64,000 bases of DNA from Hysterium pulicare CBS 123377 (lineage: Eukaryota > Ascomycota > Dothideomycetes > Hysteriales > Hysteriaceae), in NCBI GenBank assembly GCA_000467715.1, contig AJFK01000016.1, positions 152,783 to 216,782 of the forward strand, in the 5' to 3' direction. The notes below the pieces were generated by a model. The model made no database searches, was not told the DNA's origin, and saw only the letters and a list, made by a program, of their open reading frames with translations. Numbering within the stretch: the first letter of the stretch is position 1; each line of letters starts with the position of its first letter. The position numbers were made by a program, and so were the translations under genes. Below, piece after piece: positions 10,867 through 22,524 of the stretch.

Positions 10867-12780
10867 TGAGACTCGATGCCACCCGTGGTACTCTCGTTTT
10901 CAATATTCATGTATTAACAGACTTTTCAACAACACGGTGTTTGCTATCGACTATGTCTCAGATTACTCGACGTCATGCTTTTGGGTCCATGGAAAACGGT
11001 CCGACAACAATTCAGAAATATTCAGGATAGGAGCCCAAAGTGTTTCAATTTTGCTTTTCAACAAGAAATTCATCGATGTACGGGGCGGACAGACCGCTTG
11101 AATGATTGTGTTACCGGTTCATCGCATACCGGAAATATTCGGGTTCGGACTTTCACCGGCTTGGGGATCTTTGGCCTTCATCGGAGTTAAGGACTTTTAC
11201 TTCCAACATTTTGACGACCCGGAAGTGTGCGTCCGCCAGTAAGAAGATCGACTTTGGACGGATGTTGAGAAAGGGGACGCTGGTCCGTTCGCTTTTAGTC
11301 CTTTATCTACGGCTGACTTCATGACTTTCCCTGAATCACTTCTATTGGGTATTTCCCACCGGAATCCGGACTCCGGAATCGGACGTGCGACTTTTTGTTA
11401 ACTTCTCACCTGTCGTTGAATGTTTTCGTAACCGACCGAGAACCGGAGTGTGAGGGCGTTCGTGGGTGGCAGTGTTTCATTTAATGGATGATGATCCCTC
11501 GAGGAGACCAAAGCATCGGGATCCTTGTGATTTTTCTTTTCAATTATCCTTGTGACGATGGTTTGCGGTTGACAGATTTATATCAGACTGGCTAGTCAAG
11601 AGTTCGTGTTATGTTTTGGGAGCAGAGCTACGGGCGAATAGCTTATGGGAAATATCTGATAGCAAGTAGTGAAATCGATATCGGAGTTGATGAATGGCCA
11701 TGTCCTATCAACATTGCAGCTGTTCTCGGACTCTATCGCACTAGCTGTGTATGCTCCTCTTCTGTCGCCAGTTACTTCGGAGGGATTTTCAGGGCTCACA
11801 CATCTAATCTCAGCGTATGACCTGCATAACAATCACTGTTGGCGTCGCTGCATACGCTCAAATACTCTTCATATATTGAAGATAATTCCATTGGCATTTT
11901 GCTAAACACATCTAAAACCTCTACTCCCTTGATCCAAAGTCCAACCTAATACTCACCCCCTCTGCCTTGAATACCTTAATGTCGCAAACCCCTTACTTCA
12001 ACTCCCCTAACTTATAGAATTGACTTTCTTGATCGGATGTCCATCCTATCCGAGCTCTGCTATATAAGATGAAAGGCGGTGCGCTATGGAAGAGAAGTCT
12101 ATCTGGGCTTTATTAAGCGGATTAAAATAATAATACGTGTGCGAGCGTATACAGATTAACCTTTTAGTCTAGACATTAAGTAGTAGTAGAGTAGAAATAG
12201 CATTATAGAAATCTTTAATTTTAGAGAGAGATATAGATCTAGAGTTCTAGAAAAAGGATTGAGTACGGTTAGGTTAAGTGACATGGACGGAGGTTCCTAC
12301 TCGATACATAGTTGATTCATTCAATCATAGCGAGTGAGGATTTTCTATATATGTATAACACCGGTCTGCATTACCTAGTCTCGGAGATATCCATGTATCA
12401 CGGTTTTCGAAAGTAAATCTGGTAGACTAGACGTGGTGATGGAAGTCGAATTTACTATCTCCTTCCTCTCGGATCTCCACCTCGGATCTCCGCTATTCAG
12501 ATGCTACCATACGGGACCGATACAAAGTTAGACGAGATTATCTACATGCTTCTTTACATTATTCCATTCCCTCAAAATAGCGAATATCCCGTCCCTACCC
12601 CGGGAAGTGCCCTTTTAAAATCGAACTGTATGCTCCAGAAACGCCTGGCCCACCATCAAAGATGCTGAAAATGCAAAGTAGAAAGAGAAAAAAAGATGCA
12701 ACTAATTATCCTAAATAACATAGCATAACATATCCTCCTAATAAATCCCACCCCCTTGACCCCAAGAGGTAGTCATCCTA
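10867..12780. other. AT-rich intergenic region
   Basis: About 1.9 kb without a supportable gene. 11359-11380 carries CCGGAATC twice in direct orientation, 14 bp apart. From about 12100 to 12560 the sequence becomes AT-rich with TTAA, TATA and TAGA strings, which could be degraded mobile-element sequence, but no terminal repeats or transposase motifs are visible. The right end is the 3' flank of the CSI2-type gene. Confidence 0.4.
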
Positions 12781-13935
12781 CTAAAACCGCTCCCTAGACC
12801 CATTGCCGTGATTCTCGAACAAATCCTCAAGATACGCACTCGGCGCCCTACCACCCGCTACACTCGTCCCTCCAGGCACATTCAAACTCAAGTTGCTGAC
12901 ACTGTATCCTTGACTACTTTGTCCATAAATTGTCCCTACAACACTCTTCCGAGGATCGTACAGGCTCTCGCCTCGACTCGGTGGCGCGCGATCATAGCCT
13001 CGAGATGGAGGCAAGGATGGTGAGCCAGGCGGCGAGACACCTATGCTGCGAGCGCGAGTGTAACCGGTTGAGGAGGGATTCATAGAGAGGATGGAAGAAG
13101 GAGGACCGTGGCCACCGATGTGAGTTACAGGGCTGCCAGAAGCAGGCTGAGACGTTCCAGGGGCGTAGTATCCCGCTGGCAAATACGTCGAAGACCGATT
13201 CTGATCTCTCAGCCCTGCGGCACCAGCGGTCGGTGAATAAAATAGGGAGTTCGTCGAAGGCGCTGATTTGGGCGGTGTACTCGTACTGACACCATGTGAT
13301 GAGAAGGGTTTCCCTGGCTTCGAATGTCCCGGCGGCGCGGCGGAAAGGCGGTCTAGAGACATATTCGATGAGGCACCGACGGCGGCGTAAAAAGGTCGCT
13401 TCTTGCCTGGTGTCTGCGACATGGCTTTCCGGTCTGCCATGTTCTGTTGCATTGCGGCGCGCTTGACGCTGCGGTGAAGTGACCAGGCTACCAGTCCGCG
13501 CCACGCTAGGATTGCGGCACCCATGAACCCCAGCAGAGCGCCGACGCAGATGAAGACTGTGCCGTCGGGGAGGTTGGATTTTTGCATGAAGGGTGCACCG
13601 GCTGTGTCGGGAACGATGACGGTCGGGATGCCGGCTCCTGCGATTGTTGGCAGGCCAGTCAGATGGAAGACAGAGCCGGAGCTGGTCGTGAGGGCGGGTG
13701 CGTTGGTCACGGAGACTTGGGATACGGAGGCTGAGGAGGCTGCTGTTGTTGCCGCTGCTGAACTTGTCTTTCCTGTGTTCGATGCTTTACCGCTTGATGC
13801 GGTGGAGGTCCCCTTGCCATCAGGCTGAGTGACGGTGCTGAGTTGTGGAAGGTCGCTCTGAGCGTTCGTGGCTGTGGTAAGGAGGAGGAGGGCGATGCCC
13901 AAAAGGCTCATCGAAGGCCCTCTTACGAGCCTCAT
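12781..13935 (-). CDS. CSI2-type single-pass membrane protein
   Basis: One exon, 384 aa. Order: N-terminal signal sequence (a second Met at residue 9 starts a better signal peptide, MSLLGIALLLLTTATNAQS), a long Ser/Thr-rich extracellular or lumenal stretch (about 27-110), the block LPDGTVFICVGALLGFMGAA that opens the single transmembrane helix (about 123-145), the juxtamembrane SLHRSVKRAA, then a long Pro/Ser/Gly-rich cytosolic tail ending near YLEDLFENHG. This layout and the helix block match the fungal CSI2/PRM5-type family; yeast Csi2 is linked to chitin synthesis and the cell surface or vacuole. It is divergent to FCF1 with about 660 bases between starts. The family call is fairly firm; the cellular role is inferred. 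Confidence 0.7.
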   Translation of the reverse strand: MRLVRGPSMSLLGIALLLLTTATNAQSDLPQLSTVTQPDGKGTSTASSGKASNTGKTSSAAATTAASSASVSQVSVTNAPALTTSSGSVFHLTGLPTIAGAGIPTVIVPDTAGAPFMQKSNLPDGTVFICVGALLGFMGAAILAWRGLVAWSLHRSVKRAAMQQNMADRKAMSQTPGKKRPFYAAVGASSNMSLDRLSAAPPGHSKPGKPFSSHGVSTSTPPKSAPSTNSLFYSPTAGAAGLRDQNRSSTYLPAGYYAPGTSQPASGSPVTHIGGHGPPSSILSMNPSSTGYTRARSIGVSPPGSPSLPPSRGYDRAPPSRGESLYDPRKSVVGTIYGQSSQGYSVSNLSLNVPGGTSVAGGRAPSAYLEDLFENHGNGSRERF

Positions 13936-14598
13936 CGTGGAATCGCGAATGATACGTTGTTGATATGGAGAAGCGACAGTCGAGGCTGTCGAGGGGCGAG
14001 AAGGAATGTGGATTTAGGGAGCGAGCGATGCGGCTAAACAGCGATGTGCTTGACGTCGTGTCTCAGCGAGGTTGAGGCTAAAGGCGGGGAGATTCGAGCG
14101 AGAGTGAAGGCCCTTGACGTCGGAAGTTTAGTTGGAGACGATGAAACGAGTGACAGAATAATGAAGGTTGGTGGTTAGTGCTTGTCTTCGAGACCAAGCA
14201 GGTTGTTGGAGGGATGGATATGCAGGGGCGAGGATTGGATCGGCGCGCTTTTAGGAGGATCGTAGGCAGCCTTGGCTTAGCTCTCGTGCAGCCGTGTTGT
14301 TTGTTCTCAACGGGCGAGGAGTCTGAGATGTCTGAGCGATAGAATATGAGTAGATGTGTGAATAGCGAATGGTTCTTTGATGAAGAAGGGATTGGTGGCA
14401 CGGCATGCTCTCGAGATGCAGGCTGCTGGGTCCTGCGCCCCGGAAGAGCCAGCCTTGTCTGGGTGACAGCTGCGATCCACCCTCAAAAATAGTTCACGCT
14501 AGCGGTCCGATTGTTTGTCCGGGCAACGAAATCTTGGCGGCCCATTTTCAGAGCGAACACCAAATCCTACGTCGAGATACTACAGAGCCCTCGCCAGC
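13936..14598. promoter_or_regulatory. shared intergenic promoter region between CSI2-type gene and FCF1
   Basis: 663 bases separate the divergent starts. No specific binding site stands out. Short frames here (for example 14078-14401 minus) have no recognisable motif and are treated as non-coding. Confidence 0.4.
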
Positions 14599-15245
14599 AT
14601 GGGAGTCGCCAAGAAAACGCGAAAGTTCGCGCAGATGAAGCGTGTGATAGGACAGCGGGATGCCCGATTGAAGAAGAACCAGCTGAAAGGCAGCGAAGTC
14701 GAGGCCAAAAAGAAAGCCAACGATGAACCAGTCCGCGAAATGTCAGTTCTATTTCGCAGCATTGAATTCCAAAAGCTTATAGCTAATCATTACACAGACC
14801 CCAAGTCTCATCTGCTCTCTTCTTCCAAGCCAATACCGCCCTTACACCCCCGTACTCAGTTCTAGTCGATACCAATTTCCTCTCCCACACAGTCCGCGCA
14901 AAACTCGACCTCCAAACCGCCCTCATGGACTGTCTCTACGCAAAAGCCACACCCATAATAACCTCCTGCGTAATGGCCGAATTAGAGAAGCTCGGGCCCA
15001 AATATCGAATCGCCCTTCGTATCGCCCGCGACGAGCGCTGGGAACGGCTGAAATGCGACCACAAGGGCACGTATGCCGATGACTGTTTGACAGACAGAGT
15101 GTTGAAGCACCGTGTGTATCTTGTGGCTACGAATGATAGGGACCTAAAGAGGAGAATTAGGAAGATTCCTGGTGTGCCCATTGTCAGTGTCGCGAAGGGG
15201 AAATATGTTATTGAGAGGTTGCCGGATATAAGTGATAGTAGGTGA
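14599..15245 (+). CDS. FCF1: rRNA-processing protein FCF1 (PIN domain)
   Basis: Two exons, 14599-14741 and 14798-15245, give 196 aa, close to yeast Fcf1 (189 aa). The start MGVAKKTRKFAQMKRVI is the family's conserved basic N-terminus. The intron (GTCAGT ... TACACAG) joins REI to PQVSSALFFQANTAL. The PIN domain follows: VLVDTNFLS with Asp72, an acidic Glu near 109, the YADDCL acidic pair near 142-143, and ATNDRDLKRR near 159-168, which together make the metal-binding acidic cluster. Fcf1 is an essential component of the nucleolar SSU processome, needed for early pre-rRNA cleavages at A0, A1 and A2. It is one of three ribosome-assembly genes in this window. Confidence 0.95.
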
Positions 15246-15805
15246 GGAGGGGTGTAAAGGGCTAATGTAGAAGAGGAGACTAGAACAAACATGGAGGATG
15301 TGGGTTTATTGCATAGCGTGGCGTTTACGTTTCTATAGGCCGGGGAAATGGAGTGAGCTACGAAAGTTCATGACCTCTGGGAAAATGGGCGAAAGGAATA
15401 ATGAATGTGCTTAACAGATTACATGGGCCAATTCGCGAATCGAGATATCATTTGTGTCTCGAATCGACTCTATCATGCGCGCTGAAGGCAAAGGACATCA
15501 TTTCACTGAGTGCAATTGGTCATTGTGTTGAGATAAGAGGAAAACTCAGGTATTGTGGTAATATATCCTGCTAAAACAATGGCAAAATAACATCAATCTC
15601 GTACAACGTGAGTCTACATAGCGTTCATTTAGTGACCGTTGAGCTAACATGAAGGAACGAATAGTACAAAATAAATACACAGAAGATCTCTTAACATCTG
15701 TCCCTGCCAACACCATTCCCTCCCATTCTAATGCATGTCCCATCCCAATGCCACACTTAAGCTCTCGTTCAAGCGCTAGACACTAGCACTAATTCAATTC
15801 CCTTA
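15246..15805. other. convergent 3' intergenic region
   Basis: 560 bases between the 3' ends of FCF1 (+) and the 739-aa gene (-). Nothing beyond the presumed 3' UTRs is visible. Confidence 0.5.
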
Positions 15806-18182
15806 TCATAACATGATGCCATCCAACAACACCGCCAATCCTCCAACTTTAGCCAAAGTCCCCACCGTACCGCTCCCCTTCTTCTTATCCTTGTCTTTAT
15901 TGCTCTTAGTACTATGGCTCGAGCTAAGCCTTCTATGATTGCTTGATCCGCGTCGTCGTCTTGACCTAGCCGCATTATCCGAGTCTGATGTGGTGGAAGC
16001 GCTTGTGCCTGAGTAGACTGCTGGGTTGTAGTCGTAGCTGGTCTGAGAGTGGCGAAGTGGTGGACGAGCTTGGGGAGGATTGTGGAAGTTGAGAGGGATG
16101 AATGTTGGCGTAGGGCTGTAGGGGGCTTGCGGAGAGTTTGGTGGGTAAGGCATTTGCGGTAAAGTTGGTGAATAAGGCATTTGGGGTGAGTTGATAGGAT
16201 GAGGAAGGTTTGTTACGAGTGCGTATGGATTGTTATACGGAAAGGGATTGTGTACTTGGTTTGGACCTGGAAACGTGGTCGAGCGATCGAATGGAGGTGA
16301 TTGAATTGACGGGAACGAGGCGCTTGATCGATTCAGTGGAGGGTGAGTGGGAGGATGAGTGGGCGGGTTCGCATTCGGAGTTCGGTCTCGATCTCGGTCA
16401 CTAGATGAAGGAGGATCAAGAGAATCAGAAACCGTGCGATTAAAAGTAGTACGGCGTTTGGAAGCTGGAGGTGATGCTGGCCGTTTTTGGCGGTATATTT
16501 CGACTGTGCGTTCAACTAAGCGTTCAACTTCAGTCTACGTATCATTTTCGTTAGTGCACGCCCTTCTCCGGTGTTTAGTGGATACTCACAAAAGTTAAGG
16601 CCTGCTGAATATGGAAGCATGTGTCAAACTTCGTTCGTCGCCCCTCGTTACGCTCCCTCTTGAGTTGGTTGTAAGTGTACCCTGCTTCTTTGATTGCCTC
16701 CTTGCAAACCCACGATGCTAAAATCTCGGTCGAACCATTCTTTTCTGTGAAGGCACTAGAACTAGGCTTATCGGTGTTTGTTTGCGTGATATTGCCGTCA
16801 GTGTATTGCCAATACTGATTGCGTAGGCACAGCCTCCAAGGAATTTCCAAGTCCATATTTTCATCTTCTTCTTTAGCGTTTACAGCCGCAGCAGCACTCA
16901 CGGGTAGTGTACTTATGCTACTACGAGGTGATGCCGGGGATTGACCATAAGCACCTGGAGACGATAGGGATGCTACGGAAGTTCTAGGTGAGATAGAGGA
17001 AGCAGGCGATAAAGGAGCAGTAGGTCTGTATCTTGAGTTTGGGACTGGGATCGAGGGCGTTGGCGAGTCCGGGAATAGTGGCTGAATACTGGATGGCCGT
17101 TGAGGTGTAGGTGCATTTAAACGTGGACCACGATTCTTTGATTGGGGAAGAGCGCCGACCTGATCATCACTGTCGTCTGTGTCCACAGAAGGCTGTTGGC
17201 TGGCTCTCTTCAGAAATGCTTTCTCGCGATCAGTGTCGTTAAGCCGTTCTTCGATCTCCCGGAGTCTCGTCCACCTTGAGAGAAGAGAGTCGACATATGA
17301 TGTGGACACCTGGCGAACCGCTATCAGGCATTCATGCTCGGAATGGGTTGCGTCAAGATCCGTAAGGGAAGGTTCTTGATAATGAAAGAGGCTGGAAGGA
17401 TTTAGAGAGCCTGATTCTTCCTCTTCAGTCCTAGCCAAGCTTCTTGAACTATCCTCTTCTGTTAACAGCTTAGGTGCAGAGAAAGTCTCAGTGCGACGTA
17501 ATTCGTCATGGAGTTTAGAAGCTGCTAGCAGTGACATCTGCTGTTCGAGAATAAGTACCTCCACCTGAAGCTTTTCGTTGTAGACAGCGTCGGCGGCTCT
17601 CTGCGGGGAAATTGTCGGGCGAGTCCTGTAAGAATGAATCAGAAACAGGAGAAGAAGGAAAGTGACATGGTAAATACCTAGCCCATATACTGATCTGAAC
17701 TGTATGAAGGGTTTGGAGCATGACTGATAGAGTGGACCTCAAGGATTCAAGATGACCAATGAGGTATTCAAAACGAGATTTCGACGTGAGACTCCACCTC
17801 CATCTTTCAACGGAAAGACGAGGAGTTGATTCATCTCTTTTACTGTTCCGAAGGCTTTTGACTGGAACTACGTCCTCGACTTCGGCGAAGAGTGTCTTGC
17901 ATTGCTCAAGAATGTCTTGAAGGGTTTCAACTGCCTGCGCATATCGTTACTACCATACTTCTGACCCAATGGCAATCCACGTACCTCTGCTGAGGGCACG
18001 TTGTCATCCTCTTTGATGGCCGTTCCAACCTGCTTGATTGTCGAAGACACTAGGCTAATTGCTTTGGCGAGGCGGGAAAGATCAACTGCTGCCCAAGTAG
18101 CGATGCCACCCAATTCGTAGAGCTCCAAAACTAGTCTAGAGGCCCACGAAACGAAAGAAGCAATGGATGATATTTCTGCCAT
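15806..18182 (-). CDS. protein with fungal N-terminal helical domain and Pro/Ser-rich body
   Basis: Four exons in minus order, 18182-17985, 17934-17678, 17625-16590 and 16534-15806, encode 739 aa with all phases matching. The N-terminus MAEISSIASFVSWASRL, followed by amphipathic helices to about residue 150, resembles the N-terminal domain shared by many ascomycete proteins of unknown function, some of them STAND-like. Exon 3 carries a coiled-coil-prone segment (about 170-300) and Ser/Pro-rich sequence. A second helical patch (about 450-510) ends exon 3, and exon 4 is low-complexity with repeated MPYSP, MPYPP and APYSP units. The C-terminus has a Lys-rich run followed by a hydrophobic GTLAKVGGLAVLLDG tail. 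No catalytic motif is seen. A scaffold or signalling role is only a guess. Confidence 0.75.
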
Positions 18183-19943
18183 GAAGTGTTTTGAGAGCCG
18201 CGATACAGAAAGCTGCCGTTCACTTATACTTGGATAGTGATGTTTTGCCGAGAGAATGATTCCGAGCATTCAATGCTACTTAGGCCACAGAAGTGACCGG
18301 TAGTTAGTGGCGTCATATTGGGAGAGTGTGTGACCGGGGGCTCTCGTGTCATGAGATGGTGCCCAGCAAGGCAAGACGATTGGGGGACGGGACGAGGAGC
18401 ATGCAGAGAACATGCAACGGCAGAGAACCGCATGCTGGGCAAGGCAGCAGGAGCTGGGCAGATTTCACATTGAGAATTACGCCCCGGCTGAGCAAGTCAC
18501 CTAGGTAGAATTATCGCCAAATTCAACGCAACCCGGACTAGCATCAATAGTTCGTCCGTGTTGTCGGACACATGATGCATTTTCTTCTTTGCTTCCAAGG
18601 CCGCTAAAAGAGGTTCGAGAAGACGCGAAGACCTGCTCAGCCTCATGCCCAGCGCTGTCTTATAACCGCGCCCAACCGAATCCAAGGCCCCGGTGTACAA
18701 CTTCGGGTTGGCACGCACCCTACAAACTCAACTAACAAGTAGATTGTATTAGAGAATTTCCCGATAGTCTACCAAGCATGTGCTTTGCTTTCTGCACGTC
18801 AATTGCCATCCATGAGAATAACGACAAACGCGGCTGTAAATTTACGTACGTTTCTCACATCCCAGCCTTGTCCAACTCAGAGAGAAGATCGTATTCCTTT
18901 TCTTCCCACACCCGCAGCCTGATATGCAGATAGTTGCTGCATCCCATCGGGGATTGTCGCGACCCCACCTGTCGAGATTGATTATCAAGCCGAACGGGAA
19001 ATAATTGCCATCATGTTCAGCTTTTGGAGCTGTTTACAGCATGTTCCCGGCGATGCAGTCATATCAGTGAATACGTGGCTTCAGCCATGTCATGCAGAAT
19101 GTGGGAAAGGACCAATGGTGCGAGAAATAGATGTTCCAGCCAGATAGCCTTCATATGAAACTGTCCGGTGAACGTAGTATTGGAGTCCAGGAGATGCCGG
19201 CCATAGTAAATATATCCGTACCTCACGATATCCCGTAAAAGGAAGCCAGGAAATGCCGGTAAGGATAGGCGCCTCCAATTTGACACAGAAAACAGGAGTC
19301 ATTGAGTGTTCATGACAAGACCTCGAGCCCATACAAGGCAGCTTGTCACTATGACGGACTTCCGCTACCGATGAGTTAAGAAAAGGGTTCTCTGAACTCC
19401 CGCTGTATCGCACCCCACACTAGAGGTTCTGACTATTTGCGTTTCAGAACTAGGAATAGAAACCTCAGCAGAAGTAAAGAGGAGCACAACGGGTGACATT
19501 ATTTGTTGTACTAGGAATCCCTTTGCCCGTATAGTGTGGAAGGATCCTATTCTTGATGCCACTCTCTGAATAGTCTCAAGGATGGCAACATGCTTTATGC
19601 CTTTCCCTGAGTCTAGAACGGCTTCGTAGACCGATGGTAAAGAAGGCGATAGGCGTCGACCCACCCTCCCAAAATGACGAATTATGATATCCGGTCTAGA
19701 GACAAATGGTAAAGTGGTCGACTCGGCACATTTGGCGTATAAGTGCGATAAGTAACTTATATAGCTTAGTCGTTAGCTATCTCCCTGACTTCCCACATAG
19801 GCGGCAGCTTTGTCCATGTCGAGCCTGATGGCGAAACACTTGGCATTTCCTGAAAATGAATGCGGAGATGATTGTTCGCTACGAGTTTGGCCTTTTGTCC
19901 CCAGCGGCAGGTCCTTTGAGCCAGTGATACAAAAGACAGACTC
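18183..19943. other. intergenic, no gene supported
   Basis: About 1.76 kb. Several minus-strand frames of 60-110 codons (19090-19664) show no motif and lie in shifting frames. They could be remnants of a gene, but I cannot name one. The left end is the promoter of the 739-aa gene. Confidence 0.4.
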
Positions 19944-21195
19944 TTACGAGCGTATAATCTTCCTAGGTCGCGCCTGTTTATGTTCCTGCTCAGGCGTCTC
20001 AGCCTTACGTTTTGGATGGTCGTGATAATCACAGGCTTCTTTGTCCCATATTCTTTTCCGACGTTCGAGACTGTTGGGGTGATGGCATTGACTGGCGCCA
20101 ATTCTAGCAATGCTCCATATTATCGCCGGCGGTAATAAGTCTTGAAATTCGTTGTACTGGGCAGAGGAAAGTCCATTCATGTCCCATTCATACGAGTATA
20201 AATCGAGAAAGTATCTATAAAGCCCAGATTCAGGTAGTAGATTCTCCCAAGCCTTGCACGCTGCGAAAATGTTGGGAAGGAAGTGGCGGCATTGACTCGT
20301 CTTCTTGTGAATGGCATCAAAAGCATCAACTTTCAAGCCAGGTAAATCATATATATCTGAAAATATGTATAGATCCACTAGAGTGGAATAACTCCAATTG
20401 TCATCCGTATCAGTATCATTGTAGGATTCCCTGTTATAATTAGAAAGGAACGACACCGGCTCTCGGGGAAACTGACAAAATCTTCTCCCATTGCAATAAG
20501 AGACCGGAACAGCGCGTTCTCCACTCAACGAACAATTTCCCAAGATCATGATTAACAAGAAAGTTGGGAAGAGGGGTGTCTACAGCTTTTTTCAGGGCTG
20601 GTTTTATTCCGTAGTTTTGAATGATCGTATATGGCATGTGTTTTACTTTCGGCTCTATTTCATCGAAAACGAACAAGATACTGCAGAAACAAATGTCGAA
20701 CGCGGAGAATTGGTCGCATTTATTCAAGTCTTCCAAGTGAGATTGGAGGAGATGAACTTATCTCTCATTAGCGAAATTGATGCACTACAAGGAAATGCGT
20801 GAGGGGAACGAACTCTTAGCTAAAGTGTCGGCCCAACCCTCTACATCCTGTAACGCTTTCAAACAGAACAAAGGGAGCTGCTCCTGAGGGGAATCTTCGA
20901 CCAGAGTTTGATCATAATCTACATTCTCATTAATGTTGCTCGCTATATTGTTTTCCTGCGTTTGTGGAATTGTTGCATCCGTGGCAGTCCGGTAGAGGTC
21001 CTGAGTATAGAGCCATCCCATAACGATCTTGAAGATTCTGACATCCACATCTGGTAGTTTGATGGCTTTCTCCTCTGCTTCTTTGAATCGCCCTTGAAAG
21101 GCGTTACGGAAGTATTTCGACCAATAGCATACAAGCTCTTCGTGAATTTGGAAAGGTTGGCAATCTAGACCGACACGAATGGTCACCATCTCCAT
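19944..21195 (-). CDS. BTB/POZ-domain protein, exon structure unresolved, possibly disrupted
   Basis: The 5' part, from ATG 21195, is a clear fungal BTB fold: MVTIRVG, then FQIHEELVCYWSKYFRNAF, FKEAEEKAIKLPDVD and FKIVMGWLYTQDLY. The 3' part (about 20480-19944) matches the usual continuation, with WSYSTLVDLYIFSDIYDLPG and a helical C-terminal half, but in another reading frame. Between them lie about 300 bases that do not belong to the standard family layout, with stops in the BTB frame at about 20783. A long intron from a GT near 20850 or 20900 to the GTCAG near 20470 would join the two halves in phase; a frameshifted pseudogene is the alternative. Such proteins are often substrate adaptors or unknowns in fungi. 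The BTB call is firm, the gene model is not. Confidence 0.5.
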
Positions 21196-22524
21196 GTTAT
21201 ACAATCTTCTGAAAAAGTGTCAGTATTTACCTCCCAAAGATTCTTGAATTCTCCTATCACATACCCTATGGCTGATCTTCTTCGTTCCATGTGTGAGCGG
21301 ATGCAACGTGCTTCAGTCATTATTTCGATTCCAATCTTTGCTGGCTATCACACAAGCAGGCAGATGTCAATACGTTCGGGTCGGGAGCACTGTGACAGCG
21401 TCGAAAAGTTGAGTTACACATGTTGGGCACTGACCTCCTCCCCAACTAATGTCAGTCCCTAACCCAAATGGGAAGACCATTTCCAGAATCGCCGAATTGG
21501 CTTTCATAATGCTATTATAGCAGTTCGCTGACAACTGATCCAGGAACATCGGAAAAGTAATCTAGGTGGCCTTTAAATGATGGATTGCTGATGTATTCTC
21601 ATCTCAGTACATAGTGGATAATGCTAGAGTTCTCTGTGGGAGAACAAGATATGCTTTATAGCTACTGCTCATTTGTCATATGACAATTGAATTCCACAGG
21701 TCAGCCGCAGAGGAGGTCCACCACTGGTTCTTGAATCTGCACAACTCTCGTATCAGACAGATCAAACCCTGACCGAACACAGTGGGTGTTATAATTCCAT
21801 GGACTCTAGGCTTTGCATCAACCTCGTGAGGACGCTCCTTGCTGTCCACATACGTTATTCGACCTTGGTAACGTGGCTCTAGAGGGGTATCAAGCTCTGA
21901 GCAGATACTATAACATCGTGCGCATTGCCGTCTGTTGTTAGATGTACAGGAAATATGAACCTAGAATCTACCAAACAATGACACACATTATGCGAATGAG
22001 GTCTCAACATGAGTTTGACACAAAGAGTCGCTGCCCGTCACGATGGAGAAGAATATATGAAGATGAATAGAAAGGCACTCTGCAGAAGTCCAATGACCCT
22101 CGCAAGGGAACGAGAGCGCGTCATGGGCCATTCACATGGAGACGTTATGCATGGTTTTATGCAGGGCACTTGTTCGCCCCCCCTTTCCGCACAAAAAGTG
22201 CCGAGGATGCCCGGCGAGCATGCGTCGTTCACCACTCGTTTGCCTTGCTACTCCACGTGCGTCATCCTCACCACTCTGCTTCTTCACCATTACAGTCCCT
22301 ACCGGAAGTTCTGGAGCGTCTCTTTCGCTAATCTCTACCCTACAAATTGCCCATCTGTCTCCGAATCTGCAGCCAATCCCCGTTTCGGTCACGACACGCA
22401 TACCAATAGCCGCATCGATTTGCACGAAGCCAGCCACTTGATATCCCTCGCCAAGTACAATCAAAGTTATCTTACAATTCCGGGCGCCGATATCTGGGTG
22501 GGGTAATTGTTTTATATCGCCGCC
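21196..22524. other. intergenic with one open coding-like remnant
   Basis: About 1.3 kb upstream of the PAQR gene. The only coding-like stretch is the minus frame described at 21676-21960. The + frame 22009-22506 has no recognisable motif and lies where the PAQR gene's promoter and leader are expected. Confidence 0.4.
21676..21960 (-). other. open frame without start codon, possible exon remnant
   Basis: A 94-codon minus frame without an ATG, beginning right after TTCTAG (a possible splice acceptor) and ending at a TGA. Its composition is protein-like: Cys-rich at the front (RRQCARCYSICSELD), then RYQGRITYVD and FGQGLICLIRELC. No partner exon was found and I do not recognise it. It may be a relic of a larger gene. 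Confidence 0.25.

Noticed and set aside
12100-12560. Intact transposon in the AT-rich segment
   Set aside because: No terminal repeats, target-site duplication or transposase/reverse-transcriptase motif could be seen.
22009-22506. 165-codon + strand open frame before the PAQR gene
   Set aside because: No recognisable domain, overlapped by equally long frames on both strands; sits in the expected promoter/leader.
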